Positions 11,521 through 23,071 are shown, numbered from the stretch's first letter. The stretch: 64,000 nucleotides of DNA from Comamonadaceae bacterium (GCA_027488215.1 JAIYCB010000011.1:1-64000); one strand, 5' to 3'. The notes: generated by a model from the sequence alone, not told the origin. Numbers and translations: made by a program.

Positions 11521-11650
11521 CCTGAGACCCTCAGGGATAACCCGATAACGCTGCCGAAACCGGCATGAGCCGCAAAACTGCTTGTACGCATCGTGCGGCT
11601 CGCGTCCCCCAACCCATCAAAAGCCTATGGCCCGTGGCACCTGGCTTTGA
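11521..11650 (+). ncRNA. candidate structured 5' leader of the lytic transglycosylase gene (four predicted hairpins)
   Basis: CCTGAG-ACC-CTCAGG (11521-11535); GCCG-AAAC-CGGC; GAGCCGCA/TGCGGCTC (11567-11601); AAAGCC/GGCTTT (11620-11648). Confidence 0.35.
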
Positions 11651-11665
11651 ATGATAGGAAGTGCT

Positions 11666-12457
11666 ATGACAGCGACATTGACTTGGCCCCACGTTCAAAG
11701 GGCCGTTTTGACCTTTGCCTTCGATGTGCGAGAAGGCTTTGTAGAGATCACCCGGCACAGCCTGGCTGTGATCGGCTTGGCTGTGGTGGCCTTGGCCTTG
11801 ACGCTTTTGGCTCGCCCCAACCTGCAGCAAGTGGCCAGCGAGACACTGATGGGATGGCTTCAATTGCGCCAGGTGGAACAAAGTGTCCCCTTGGAAGCAC
11901 CAATCCCCATGGCAGCAGCCCGATCCACCGCATCGCCAATGCAAGACCTGAGCAGCGATCAAGCGGCCGTGACGCGTTGGCTCAGCAACAAATACAAAGT
12001 CTCCAAGGAGCCCTTGGCAGCTTTGGTCTCGGAAGCCTGGTCTTTGGGTGAGCGCAGCCAGATTGCGCCGACCTTGCTCTTGGCCGTGATGGCCATTGAG
12101 TCGCGCTTCAACCCCTTTGCCCATGGCAACCAAGGTGGCTTGGGTCTGATGCAAATTGAGCCCGATGCGCACATTGCTGCCTTGTCTCCTTTTGGAGGTC
12201 GGCTGGCTGCCTTTGACCCTCTGACCAATCTGAGGGTCGGCACGCGTCACCTGCAGAGCTTGATTCAGGACACGGGGACTCTGGAAGAGGCCCTGCGCTT
12301 GTATGCTGCCGCCTCTGGGCAAGGCAACAACGACCAGTACGTGGACCGCGTATTGGCCGAGCAAAAGCTCTTGGACAACTTGAGCAAAGGCCAAAAAACA
12401 GCCTTGACAGACAAAAACAACGCCGCTTTGCAGAGATCGCCTCAAACCCAAATGTGA
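11666..12457 (+). CDS. lytic transglycosylase (SLT domain) family protein
   Basis: LLLAVMAIESRFNPFAHGNQGGLGLMQIEP; NLRVGTRHLQSLI; LYAAASGQGN (GLMQI/ES motifs). Confidence 0.88.
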   Translation: MTATLTWPHVQRAVLTFAFDVREGFVEITRHSLAVIGLAVVALALTLLARPNLQQVASETLMGWLQLRQVEQSVPLEAPIPMAAARSTASPMQDLSSDQAAVTRWLSNKYKVSKEPLAALVSEAWSLGERSQIAPTLLLAVMAIESRFNPFAHGNQGGLGLMQIEPDAHIAALSPFGGRLAAFDPLTNLRVGTRHLQSLIQDTGTLEEALRLYAAASGQGNNDQYVDRVLAEQKLLDNLSKGQKTALTDKNNAALQRSPQTQM

Positions 12458-12499
12458 ATTTGTGGCCCAAAAGCATGGGCCGGCTGGGCTACACTTGAA

Positions 12500-12704
12500 G
12501 GGTGCGCGACTGGCGATAGGAGCCTGTTTTTTTATTACAAAACAGAGCACTCTGACGTGGAGCGTGGTGGCCCGAGTCACTGCCGAACCACTGGGAAGCG
12601 CACAGCCTGGCCGTTCATCTTGCATGACGAGACAGGTTTTAAGCCGTTCGCCTGGGCAGCCCTTGTCAATGAACCCAAGGTTCGGGTCAAGGTCACCTCC
12701 ATCC
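12500..12704 (+). ncRNA. candidate structured RNA upstream of glyA (possibly 6S-like or a cis-regulatory leader)
   Basis: Helices CTGTTTT/AAAACAG (12524-12545), GTGCGC/GCGCAC (12502-12507 with 12598-12603), CCTG-CGTtCAT/ATGACG-CAGG (12606-12636), CCTTG-GAACC/GGTTC-CAAGG (12661-12692); the last resembles the 3' hairpin of proteobacterial 6S RNA. Confidence 0.4.
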
Positions 12705-12715
12705 TAAGGACTGCC

Positions 12716-13960
<1,245 letters not shown>

Positions 13961-13970
13961 GGCCTGAGCC

Positions 13971-14420
13971 ATGAAATGCCCGTTTTGCGGTCACCTCGAA
14001 ACCCAAGTGGTGGAGACTCGGCTGGCCGAAGAAGGGGGTTTTATCCGCAGACGTCGCCAGTGCGGCGCCTGTGAAAAACGCTTCACCACGTATGAAAAGC
14101 CGGAAGTCAACTTTCCGGCCATCGTGAAAAAAGACGGCCGGCGAATTGACTACCAACGCGAGAAACTGCGAGACAGCCTGAACTTGGCATTGCGCAAGCG
14201 TCCCGTGAGCACCGAGCAGGTAGACAGTGCCATTGACCGCATTGAAGAAAAGCTCCTGGCTTTGCCCAGCCGGGAAGTTGCCTCACAACGTATCGGCGAG
14301 CTGGTCATGCGGGAGTTGAAAAAACTCGACAAAGTGGCCTATGTTCGCTTCGCCAGCGTTTATCGTAATTTCGAAGACATCGACGAATTTAAAACTCTGG
14401 TTGACGAAGTGCAACGCTGA
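13971..14420 (+). CDS. nrdR: transcriptional repressor NrdR
   Basis: [17 protein letters not shown]...[16 protein letters not shown] zinc ribbon plus ATP-cone. Confidence 0.97.
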   Translation: MKCPFCGHLETQVVETRLAEEGGFIRRRRQCGACEKRFTTYEKPEVNFPAIVKKDGRRIDYQREKLRDSLNLALRKRPVSTEQVDSAIDRIEEKLLALPSREVASQRIGELVMRELKKLDKVAYVRFASVYRNFEDIDEFKTLVDEVQR

Positions 14421-14493
14421 ACAGCCCCAGCAATAACGCGCTGTAACCAGCTCTGCACCCACCACGGGAACATTTTGGTCAATCGATACACCC

Positions 14494-15123
14494 TCAACAA
14501 TTGGCGCTTTTCAAGCGTTCGGCTTTTTCCAATCGGGGCTTGCCCACAGCATTGATCACCACCCGCCAGACATGCGCTTGCCCGACCCCGCAAAGGGTCA
14601 AGGTACCCGCCTGAAACGCACCTGTCGTGCTTTGGCTGCGGCCCTCCAGACCATACGAGACATACCGGTTCACCGTGGTATTGCCTTGAAGCGTCAAAAA
14701 GGCAGGCAAGGGGTTTTGCACATGCAAGATGCTCTCAGTCTCCTCGCGCTGGGCGTTGTCGTTGCCGTCCACAAAAACCACCCAACCTTGCGTCCAATGT
14801 CCGGCCATGGCGCAGTCCGCCCGCGAAGCAGCTTCAGGTTGCCGGACGCAGAGCGTGACGCGCTGCTGGCGGCGCAAGGCCTCTGAGCGCGCCAGCAACA
14901 AACTGGCTTGCAATTGCTCGGCCAAGCTTTGCATCTGGTGCTTTTGGCGTAACCCCTTCAGACTGGGGGCCGCTATAGCCAACAGCACCCCAAGCAGAAC
15001 CAGTACCACCAGCATTTCGAGCAGTGTGAATCCCCGGTAGCTCACGACAAGCCCTCCTCTTTGGTCAGACAAAAAAGATCCTCGATTCAGCCACATTGAG
15101 TCAATTCCGCCAAGACTGTACAA
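14494..15123 (-). CDS. GspH/FimT-family type IV minor (pseudo)pilin
   Basis: YRGFTLLEMLVVLVLLGVLLAIAAPSL class III signal peptide; GspH-like C-terminus. Start codon uncertain. Confidence 0.88.
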   Translation of the reverse strand: MYSLGGIDSMWLNRGSFLSDQRGGLVVSYRGFTLLEMLVVLVLLGVLLAIAAPSLKGLRQKHQMQSLAEQLQASLLLARSEALRRQQRVTLCVRQPEAASRADCAMAGHWTQGWVVFVDGNDNAQREETESILHVQNPLPAFLTLQGNTTVNRYVSYGLEGRSQSTTGAFQAGTLTLCGVGQAHVWRVVINAVGKPRLEKAERLKSANC

Positions 15124-15171
15124 ATAAATATTTTGTATTCAAAATATAGCGGGTATGGGGAAGGTAAAAGC

Positions 15172-15633
15172 ATGACGAATACCAAAGCAAAAACCATTGC
15201 GCTCCCGTCAAAAGTCCACTTCGGTTGGACCTTGAACGAGCTTTTGGTGAGCCTGACGTTGATGGCCACGCTGGCGGCCATTGCCCTGCCCGCTTTTATG
15301 GGGCAGCAACGCCAGGCCCGACGCAGTGACGCTCAAAGCGCTTTGCAACAACTGCAACTTGAGCAAGCACGATGGCGTGGAACCCAGAGCAGCCATGCAG
15401 CAGATTTAGCCAACTTGGGTTGGACAAGCAACTTATCCCCTGGCGGTCATTACCGCATCACGATCGAAGATGCCAGCAGCGAAGGCTACAGTTTGATCGC
15501 CACCCCCATTGGCCCACAAGCTCGTGACACATCCTGCTCACCCATGCGCCTCCAATTGCGACACATGGCCACCGTGGTGCTCAGCAGCGGGGACGATCCT
15601 GCAGACGATCCCGGACGTTGTTGGCGGCAATGA
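15172..15633 (+). CDS. PilE-like type IV pilin/minor pilin
   Basis: HFGWTLNELLVSLTLMATLAAIALPAFMGQQRQARRSDAQSALQQLQLEQARWR. Confidence 0.8.
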   Translation: MTNTKAKTIALPSKVHFGWTLNELLVSLTLMATLAAIALPAFMGQQRQARRSDAQSALQQLQLEQARWRGTQSSHAADLANLGWTSNLSPGGHYRITIEDASSEGYSLIATPIGPQARDTSCSPMRLQLRHMATVVLSSGDDPADDPGRCWRQ

Positions 15634-16367
15634 GTCCCACAATGCCAAAGTGCCACAAGTTGCGCATGACCCGTGTCTCTGCCCAGACCGCACTAGGTGG
15701 TCTTGCGAATTGTCGCAGCATAGGTCGGATCACTGGTTGCCCCGTGTCGACACAACAAGGCGAGACCTTGGTGGGCTTGCTGGTGGGTCTGGGCGTGGGT
15801 TTGGTGGTTCTGGCTGCAGGCAGCCAGATGCTGGCGCATCACTTGCAAGGGCATCGCCTTGCCTTGCAAGACAGTCATGTGCACCACGACCTGCGTTCAG
15901 CACTGGACAACATCACTCAAGAATTGCGGCAAGCTCAATCGCTCGGACAGGCGTGGCGGTTGCGCGCCGCAGCCGAATGCATGGACGCCCTTTGTGGGGG
16001 CCTGTCCGAACTGAAGGTCCAAGGCCAGCGTATCAGCTTTGGACGGGACCGCAATCTCAACGGCATGTTGGACAACAACGATTGTTCAGGTTTCCAATTG
16101 AGGGACCATAAACTGCAAATACGAACCGCTTGCACGCCTGAGGTCTGGACCGATTTGACCGATGCCGGCAGCCTGAAAGTCACTGGCTTGCAATGGGAGG
16201 TGCAATGTGAAAAACGCGGGCGCTGGGTAGCGCGTTGGGTTACGGTAAAACTGAGCGCACAGTGGCCGCGTGACGCCTTACGCGCGCTGAACCTGACGCA
16301 AACTGTGTTCCTGCGCAACGATGTGCCCGCCTCGCCCTGGCCTCAAGTTTGTGGGGCTGCCCAGTGA
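15630..16367 (+). CDS. PilW-like minor pilin
   Basis: QQGETLVGLLVGLGVGLVVLAAGSQMLAHHLQ...DLRSALDNITQELRQAQ; ATGA overlap with upstream gene; start uncertain. Confidence 0.7.
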   Translation: MSPTMPKCHKLRMTRVSAQTALGGLANCRSIGRITGCPVSTQQGETLVGLLVGLGVGLVVLAAGSQMLAHHLQGHRLALQDSHVHHDLRSALDNITQELRQAQSLGQAWRLRAAAECMDALCGGLSELKVQGQRISFGRDRNLNGMLDNNDCSGFQLRDHKLQIRTACTPEVWTDLTDAGSLKVTGLQWEVQCEKRGRWVARWVTVKLSAQWPRDALRALNLTQTVFLRNDVPASPWPQVCGAAQ

Positions 16368-17623
16368 CTCCAACAGAGGCCATGCGCGGTCACTACAGCC
16401 CCCCTGGGGCCAGGACCGAAGTCGGAGCCATCAGTTTGATGGTGGCGATCAGCCTGAGTCTGCTTGCCAGCTTGGCCAGTTTTTACAGCGCGCGCAGTGT
16501 GCTGGTAGACCGCCTGGCCAACGACAATCGAATCAAGACCGTCCAGGCGCGACTGGTAGCCGAATCCGCCTTGGCCTGGGCTCGGGCCGACCTGCAAAAG
16601 CAATACGCCGGCAACGCGCCGGCGCCCATCTGGCTTGATGACAGGAACTCCACGCCCTGTCCTGAGATTCACAGAGGGCCGCGCTGGCAATGCCTGTCGC
16701 TCCAACCGCCTGCACACCCAAGAATGCCAGATGCACAAGCCCAGATTCTGGTCCTCCGCGACCTGGTCTCCTCGCCTCACGTGGCCCAATTACAGGCCAG
16801 CGCCAGGCTGAGAGACGGCGCAAGTCGTGCGCACGTCCAGGCGCATGTGTTCATACCAACCGTGGCACTGGCCCCGCTCCATCCCAACACGGCAGCAGTG
16901 GTGCTCAATGGCTGCGCTGGCCCAGCTTTGGGCGGGCAAGTCAGTGTGTGTCCGCTCAGCCAAACGGGCATGGCCTGCAGCGGCGTACCCACAAGCGCAG
17001 CGGTGCACAGTTTCTGGCTGGCAGACACCCACAACAGCGAGATCACTAAAGCTGAGCCTCGCAAGTGCTTGGCTTTTGGCGCTGAACATCTACCCGCAGG
17101 AGGCGCTCTTACAGGCACTGTCTCGGCCTTGCCCCGAGGCAAATGCACCAACGAAGCTTGGACCAGCGTGCTGGGCGACATCACCCCAGAACAGATCCGA
17201 GCCTGGTCTGAGGCGCAAGCGCGCAACGGTTTGACCGCCCTGAGCCAACCCGCACGCAACATCTACTGGGTAGACAGCCCTGCCACCTGGACCCAAAGCT
17301 TGGGCACCATCGATGCGCCAGTGCTGCTGGTTTTTTCTAGCCAGGCCTGCGCCCAGCGCTGCCCGAACATCGCTCCTGGTGTGCGCGTGGTAGGCACCGT
17401 GGTCTTGCAAACCCAATGCCAGGACGATAAAGCCCGGGCCTGGCACGCCGGTCACATCGAGGGGCAACTGGTGGTCGAGTCAGGCTTACCCGAGCTGCAA
17501 AGCGGCAGTCGCGTTTTGGCACGCGCGTTGGCCCAAGCTCCCTATCGACTACCCTGGCCCCCGGGCATGGACGCGAGGCAAGTGCAGCGCGTGCCTGGCA
17601 GCTGGCGAGAGGGAAGGCCATGA
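16349..17623 (+). CDS. PilX-like (large, Cys-rich) minor pilin
   Basis: GAISLMVAISLSLLASLASFYSARSVLVDRLANDNRIKTVQARLVAESALAWARADLQ; operon position between PilW- and PilV-like genes. Confidence 0.6.
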   Translation: MWGCPVTPTEAMRGHYSPPGARTEVGAISLMVAISLSLLASLASFYSARSVLVDRLANDNRIKTVQARLVAESALAWARADLQKQYAGNAPAPIWLDDRNSTPCPEIHRGPRWQCLSLQPPAHPRMPDAQAQILVLRDLVSSPHVAQLQASARLRDGASRAHVQAHVFIPTVALAPLHPNTAAVVLNGCAGPALGGQVSVCPLSQTGMACSGVPTSAAVHSFWLADTHNSEITKAEPRKCLAFGAEHLPAGGALTGTVSALPRGKCTNEAWTSVLGDITPEQIRAWSEAQARNGLTALSQPARNIYWVDSPATWTQSLGTIDAPVLLVFSSQACAQRCPNIAPGVRVVGTVVLQTQCQDDKARAWHAGHIEGQLVVESGLPELQSGSRVLARALAQAPYRLPWPPGMDARQVQRVPGSWREGRP

Positions 17624-18096
17624 AACCACCCTCTGTTGGGATCATCGTCCCGTGCAGGCCTAATTGCGCCAAGGTAAGAGGCATGGCTCTGATTGAGGCG
17701 CTGGTGGCCTCTGCGGTGCTGAGCGTTGGGTTGGCCGGTGCCTCACGTCTGACCCTGCACACCCTGCAAATCGCCAGCGACACCCGACAACACACCGTAG
17801 CCCTTGCCTTGGCTCTGGATGCCATGGACTGCCATCAGTCCGACCGCGCAGGATGCCTCCTGCAATCAACCACAGTGGTGCAAGGCACAACCTATAGCCT
17901 AGAAAGCCAAGTGACAGCGCGCACAGGTCTGGCCCTGGTGGACTTGCAGGTGCAAGTAACTTGGCCCGCCATAGGCCGGACTCACAGCAGTGAGCGCTTG
18001 GGAACACCCGAGCAGAAAAAGCCCAGCATGGGCCAGATCACCCTCCACAGCAGTCGCGATGCAGTGCCTGCCTGGCTTGGCGTATCCTTGCCATGA
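17620..18096 (+). CDS. PilV-like minor pilin
   Basis: RGMALIEALVASAVLSVGLAGASRLTLHTLQIASDTRQHTVALALALDAMD; ATGA overlap with upstream ORF. Confidence 0.72.
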   Translation: MKPPSVGIIVPCRPNCAKVRGMALIEALVASAVLSVGLAGASRLTLHTLQIASDTRQHTVALALALDAMDCHQSDRAGCLLQSTTVVQGTTYSLESQVTARTGLALVDLQVQVTWPAIGRTHSSERLGTPEQKKPSMGQITLHSSRDAVPAWLGVSLP

Positions 18097-18118
18097 TCTG
18101 TTGCACTTGTCTTTCGCC

Positions 18119-19261
18119 GTGACCCATTCAAACCCGACACCTCAAGCCGACCTCGCCTTGCAAAGTGCCCTGAACCTGGCCCGCCAGGCTCTCTGGTTGA
18201 CCTCACCCAACCCGAGAGTGGGTTGCATGATCACCTCCGCAAATGGCACGGTGCTGGGCCAAGGCCATACCCAACGCGCTGGCGGGTCGCACGCCGAAAT
18301 CATGGCGCTGCGCGATGCGACCGCACGCGGTCACAGTGTGCACGGTGCAACCGCTTGGGTCACGCTGGAGCCCTGCGCCCACCAGGGGCGCACGGGACCC
18401 TGTTGCGACGCGCTGGCTGCTGCAGGCATCCGTCGCGTGGTGGCGGCCGTGACCGATCCCAACCCAAAAGTCGCAGGCCAGGGCATGGCGCGGCTGGCTG
18501 CTGCGGGTGTACAGACCGAAATCTTGGACGCAAACAGTGACATCGCCGTAGCGGCGCGTGAACTGAACATTGGCTTTTTCAACCGGATGGAACGCGGCCT
18601 GCCCTGGGTGCGCATGAAGATCGCCGCCTCACTCGATGGACAAACCGCCCTGCAAAACGGCCAAAGCCAGTGGATCACAAGCCCAACTGCCCGCACCGAT
18701 GGGCATGCGTGGCGAGCTCGCGCCTGCGCCATCCTGACGGGCATTGGCACCGTGCTCGAAGACAATCCGCTGCTCAATGTGCGCGGTTTGAACACGCCAC
18801 GCCAGCCGCACCTGGTGGTGGTGGACAGCCGCCTGAACATGCCCCTCAATGCCAAGCTGCTCGACACCCAAGGCACCGGCGACCAGGCCAGGCAGATCTG
18901 GATTTACACCGCAACGACCGAACACCCGGACAAACGCGCTGCGCTGTCCGCACGGGGCGTGACCGTGATCGACTGCGCCGGACCTGGTGGCAAGGTTGAT
19001 TTGTCTGCGATGTTGAGAGATCTGGCCCGGCGTGAGATCAATGAACTGCATGTGGAGGCCGGACACAAGCTCAACGGCTCATTCATCCGCGAAGGGCTGG
19101 TGGACGAATTTTTGATTTACCTCGCCCCTCAACTCCTGGGCTCTGGCCAAGGCATGGCCAATTTACCGGTGATGACGGCACTGAGCGACTCGGTCAAGCT
19201 CGCTTTTCACACAGTAGACCGAGTTGGGCCAGATCTGCGCCTGTTGCTGCGCAGGGCATGA
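18119..19261 (+). CDS. ribD: bifunctional diaminohydroxyphosphoribosylaminopyrimidine deaminase / 5-amino-6-(5-phosphoribosylamino)uracil reductase
   Basis: SPNPRVGCMI, GGSHAEIMAL, TLEPCAHQGRTGPC deaminase motifs; C-terminal reductase domain; GTG start inferred. Confidence 0.94.
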   Translation: MTHSNPTPQADLALQSALNLARQALWLTSPNPRVGCMITSANGTVLGQGHTQRAGGSHAEIMALRDATARGHSVHGATAWVTLEPCAHQGRTGPCCDALAAAGIRRVVAAVTDPNPKVAGQGMARLAAAGVQTEILDANSDIAVAARELNIGFFNRMERGLPWVRMKIAASLDGQTALQNGQSQWITSPTARTDGHAWRARACAILTGIGTVLEDNPLLNVRGLNTPRQPHLVVVDSRLNMPLNAKLLDTQGTGDQARQIWIYTATTEHPDKRAALSARGVTVIDCAGPGGKVDLSAMLRDLARREINELHVEAGHKLNGSFIREGLVDEFLIYLAPQLLGSGQGMANLPVMTALSDSVKLAFHTVDRVGPDLRLLLRRA

Positions 19262-19278
19262 AGCATTAAAACGACGCA

Positions 19279-19950
19279 TCAGAACGCCAGCGTCTTCACC
19301 CCTGCAGATGTCCCCAGCAAGCACACCTGTGCTTTTTGCAGAGCAAACACCCCCACGGTGACCACACCAGGCCACTGGCTGACTTCGGTCTCAAACGCCA
19401 CCGGGTCGGTGATCTTCAAGCCTTTAACGTCCAGAATATGCTGCCCGTTGTCGGTCACCAACGGCTGGCCCTCTTTTTGGCGCACCACGGCGCTGCCGCC
19501 CATGGCTGCAAACTGTCGCATCACGCGGGCCGTGGCCATGGGAATGACTTCGACTGGCAAAGGGAACGCTCCCAAAGCATCGACCAACTTGCTCTCGTCA
19601 GCAATGCAGACAAACTGCTTGCTCTGCGCCGCCACAATTTTTTCTCGGGTGAGCGCTGCACCGCCGCCCTTGACCATGTGGCCCTTATGGTCAATTTCGT
19701 CCGCGCCGTCAATGTAGACCGACAAGCTCTCGACCTCATTGCTGTCGAACACTGGGATACCCAGGGCTTTGAGGCGCACGGTGGAAGCCTCGGAGCTGGA
19801 CACAGCGCCCTTGATCTGGTCTTTCATCGTGGCCAAGGCGTCGATAAATTTGTTGACGGTGGAGCCGGTCCCCACGCCAACGATCTCGCCAGGAACAACG
19901 TATTTCAGGGCGGCTTGGCCCACCAGGGCTTTGAGTTCGTCTTGGGTCAT
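19279..19950 (-). CDS. rpiA: ribose-5-phosphate isomerase A
   Basis: [43 protein letters not shown]. Confidence 0.95.
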   Translation of the reverse strand: MTQDELKALVGQAALKYVVPGEIVGVGTGSTVNKFIDALATMKDQIKGAVSSSEASTVRLKALGIPVFDSNEVESLSVYIDGADEIDHKGHMVKGGGAALTREKIVAAQSKQFVCIADESKLVDALGAFPLPVEVIPMATARVMRQFAAMGGSAVVRQKEGQPLVTDNGQHILDVKGLKITDPVAFETEVSQWPGVVTVGVFALQKAQVCLLGTSAGVKTLAF

Positions 19951-20042
19951 GGGATCGGGTGTGGGTAAAAAATAGAAGTACGTCTGGGTTTGAGACAATC
20001 GGACGAATTGTTGACAACGCCTTTGCTGTCCGGAATTATCCA

Positions 20043-21086
20043 ATGTCCCTGATCCCCTACGCCTTCGCTCGCCCCTTTTTGTTCAAAATGGACCCCGAGG
20101 CGGCCCATGACCTGACCATCGAAGGCTTGGCCCGTACCCAAAACACACCTCTCGACTGCGCTTACCGCCAGCCCTTTGTGGCCCAACCCATTACGCTGGC
20201 GGGTCTGCACTTTCCCAACCGGGTGGGCATGGCCGCAGGCTTGGACAAAAACGCCCGCTGCATTGACGGCCTGGGCGCTATGGGCTTTGGCTTTGTCGAA
20301 GTCGGTACCGTGACGCCCAAGGCACAACCCGGCAACCCAAAACCCCGCATGTTCCGCCTGCCCGAGGCCAACGCCCTGATCAACCGCTTGGGTTTCAACA
20401 ACGACGGGCTGGACGCCTTCATCGCCAACGTCAAACGATCCAAATTTCGCCAGCAAGGTCGCCTGTTGGGCCTGAACATCGGCAAGAACGCCACCACTCC
20501 GATTGAAAATGCCACGGACGATTATTTGATCGCGTTGGCAGGCGTCTACCCGCATGCCGACTACGTGACGGTGAACATCTCCAGCCCCAACACCAAGAAT
20601 CTGCGCGCCCTGCAAAGTGACGATGCGCTCGACGGTCTGCTGGGCGCCTTGGTGGCACGGCGTGAAGAACTGGCCGCAGAATATGGTCGCCGCGTGCCCA
20701 TGTTCCTCAAAATCGCCCCCGATCTGGACGAGACGCAAGTGGGCGTGATCGCCGCCACGCTGCAAAAGCACGGCATGGACGGCGTGATCGCCACCAACAC
20801 CACGCTGGCGCGCGACGCCGTCAGCGGCCTGCCGCATGCCGAAGAAATGGGCGGCCTGTCCGGCTCGCCCGTGCTCGAAGGCAGCAACCGCGTGATCCGC
20901 GGCCTGCGCGCCGCATTGGGAAAAGATTTCCCCATCATCGGCGTGGGTGGGATCCTGAGCGGGCACGACGCGATTTCAAAAATAGAAGCCGGGGCCGACG
21001 TGGTGCAGATCTACACCGGCCTCATTTACAAAGGCCCGGCGCTGGTGACCGAAGTAGCGAGCGCCTTGCAGCAGATGAAGCGCTGA
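20043..21086 (+). CDS. pyrD: dihydroorotate dehydrogenase (quinone)
   Basis: [10 protein letters not shown]-type motif ([33 protein letters not shown]); [26 protein letters not shown]. Confidence 0.96.
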   Translation: MSLIPYAFARPFLFKMDPEAAHDLTIEGLARTQNTPLDCAYRQPFVAQPITLAGLHFPNRVGMAAGLDKNARCIDGLGAMGFGFVEVGTVTPKAQPGNPKPRMFRLPEANALINRLGFNNDGLDAFIANVKRSKFRQQGRLLGLNIGKNATTPIENATDDYLIALAGVYPHADYVTVNISSPNTKNLRALQSDDALDGLLGALVARREELAAEYGRRVPMFLKIAPDLDETQVGVIAATLQKHGMDGVIATNTTLARDAVSGLPHAEEMGGLSGSPVLEGSNRVIRGLRAALGKDFPIIGVGGILSGHDAISKIEAGADVVQIYTGLIYKGPALVTEVASALQQMKR

Positions 21087-21090
21087 AAAC

Positions 21091-21906
21091 TCAGTCCTTG
21101 AAATACACCAGCTGGTGCGTGCTCGCCAGCAACTGCCCTTCGGGGCTCCACAGCTCGCCAGTCTGGTCAAAATAGCCGTGGCGGTAGTTGAGCGCCTTGG
21201 CCACGCCCAGCACATGGCGCGTGCCCACCTGCGCCAACAAAGCGCTGTCGGCGTGGAAATAGGTGGTGAGGGACACCGTGCCAATCAGGGCACGGCGGCG
21301 ACGGCGGATGTAGATGCGCGGGAAGAAACTGTCACTGATGGCGACCAAAGACGCAAAGTCCATCGCACGCTCAGGTTCGTCCCGCACCCACAGGGTCGAA
21401 CGGGAATGGGCTTGCTCTTGCTCATCGAAGGCTGCGGGGAATGCGCCTTCCACAAAGCGCATGTCATAGCGCTGCGGCCAGGCGGGCATGCCTTTCACAG
21501 GCATGCGGGGCACTGCATCGGGAGCAGGCACATGGGCGGGCATCACCGCTTCCACATCTGACCAAGTCTCGCGCCGCACAGCAAACACCGCAGTGGCAGT
21601 GGCCACCACGCCTTCCGTCTGATGGGCTTCGATGATCCAGTGCTGGGTCGATCGGTTGGTCCGCACGGGCCGCGCCAAAAAACGGATCATGCCATCGGCC
21701 ACCGGGGCCGCAAAGTTGACTGTCAGGGCCACGGGTTCACCCAAGCGCTCGGGGTGCAGCATGGCCGATTGCAGCAACTGCGCGGAAGTGGTCCCACCAA
21801 AGGGCCCGACCATGTTGGCGTAGGCAGGGTGGGTCGCGCCTGTGAATTCATGGGGCGCGATGGTGTGCAGGTCAATGGCTTCGTCAAGTGGGTGCATGCT
21901 CATCAT
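21091..21906 (-). CDS. acyl-CoA thioesterase family protein (hotdog, TesB-like)
   Basis: YANMVGPFGGTTSAQLLQSAMLHPERLGEPVALTVNFAAPVADG; double hotdog-like layout. Confidence 0.75.
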   Translation of the reverse strand: MMSMHPLDEAIDLHTIAPHEFTGATHPAYANMVGPFGGTTSAQLLQSAMLHPERLGEPVALTVNFAAPVADGMIRFLARPVRTNRSTQHWIIEAHQTEGVVATATAVFAVRRETWSDVEAVMPAHVPAPDAVPRMPVKGMPAWPQRYDMRFVEGAFPAAFDEQEQAHSRSTLWVRDEPERAMDFASLVAISDSFFPRIYIRRRRRALIGTVSLTTYFHADSALLAQVGTRHVLGVAKALNYRHGYFDQTGELWSPEGQLLASTHQLVYFKD

Positions 21907-21946
21907 GATAGGTGCGCCCTGATGCCCTGCGCTGTCTCACAAGCGA

Positions 21947-23071
21947 TCAGCCCAACCGAGCGCAGACCTCGGTACCTATGGCCAATGAACTCGTAAGGCC
22001 CGGCGATTCGATGCCCAGCAGGTTGACGAGACCAGGCACACCATGCTCGGCGGGCCCTTGGATCATGAAGTCGGCCGCTGCTTCGTGGGGCGCGTTGATT
22101 TTGGGGCGCATGCCTGCGTAGCCCGGCTGCAGGGCGCCGTCGGCCAAGTCGGGCCAGTACTTGCGCACCTCGGCATAAAAGGCGTCGCCTCGGCGCGGGT
22201 CGACTTGCAAGTCGGCGGGGTCGTCCACCCATTGCACATCCGGGCCAAACTTGGCCTGCCCCCCCAGATCGAGCGTGAGGTGCACGCCCAAACCGGCTTT
22301 TTCGGGCACGGGGTAAATCAGGCGGGAAAACGGGGCCTTGCCCGCCAGCGTGAAATAGTTGCCCTTAGCGTAATGGGCATGGGGCAACAGATTTTTGTCC
22401 AGCCCGTCCATACCCCGCGCGATCGCTACAGCGTGCAGCCCAGCGGCATTGACCAGCACCTTGCACGCCAGCTCGGTGCCGTCTTGTGTGCACACACGAA
22501 TCGGGTGGCTGGCCGTGCCTTGCCGCACGCCGATGTGCTGCACAGGTGAGACCAGCGCCAGCAGGCCACCGGCGTTTTCCATGTCGCCTTGCAGGGCGAG
22601 CATGTAGCCGTGACTGTCAATCACCCCGGTGCTGGGCGAAAGCAGCGCCGCTTCGCAAGCCAGCGCAGGCTCCAGAGCCTGGGCCTGGGCAGCCGTGAGT
22701 TTTTGCAAATCGTGCACGCCGTTGGCCGCGGCTTTGGCCATGATGCCGTCCAGCGCCTGCACTTGCTCGGGGTTGGTGGCCACGATCAGCTTGCCAAGCC
22801 GCTGATGCGCCACGCCGCGCTCGGCGCAATACGCGTAAAGCATTTGCTTGCCCTGCACACACAACCGCGCCTTGAGCGAGCCAGCCGGGTAATAAATGCC
22901 CGCGTGAATGACCTCGCTATTGCGCGAGCTGGTGCCCGTGCCGATGGCATTTTCCGATTCGAGCACGAGCACCTCGCGACCCGACAGCGCCAGCGCGCGC
23001 GCCACCGCCAAGCCGACCACGCCGGCACCGATCACCACAGCATCCACTTGTTCCACATCCACCTCGCACAT
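21947..23071 (-). CDS. FAD-dependent oxidoreductase (L-2-hydroxyglutarate oxidase/DAO-like)
   Basis: [29 protein letters not shown] Rossmann motif; [16 protein letters not shown]. Confidence 0.85.
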   Translation of the reverse strand: MCEVDVEQVDAVVIGAGVVGLAVARALALSGREVLVLESENAIGTGTSSRNSEVIHAGIYYPAGSLKARLCVQGKQMLYAYCAERGVAHQRLGKLIVATNPEQVQALDGIMAKAAANGVHDLQKLTAAQAQALEPALACEAALLSPSTGVIDSHGYMLALQGDMENAGGLLALVSPVQHIGVRQGTASHPIRVCTQDGTELACKVLVNAAGLHAVAIARGMDGLDKNLLPHAHYAKGNYFTLAGKAPFSRLIYPVPEKAGLGVHLTLDLGGQAKFGPDVQWVDDPADLQVDPRRGDAFYAEVRKYWPDLADGALQPGYAGMRPKINAPHEAAADFMIQGPAEHGVPGLVNLLGIESPGLTSSLAIGTEVCARLG

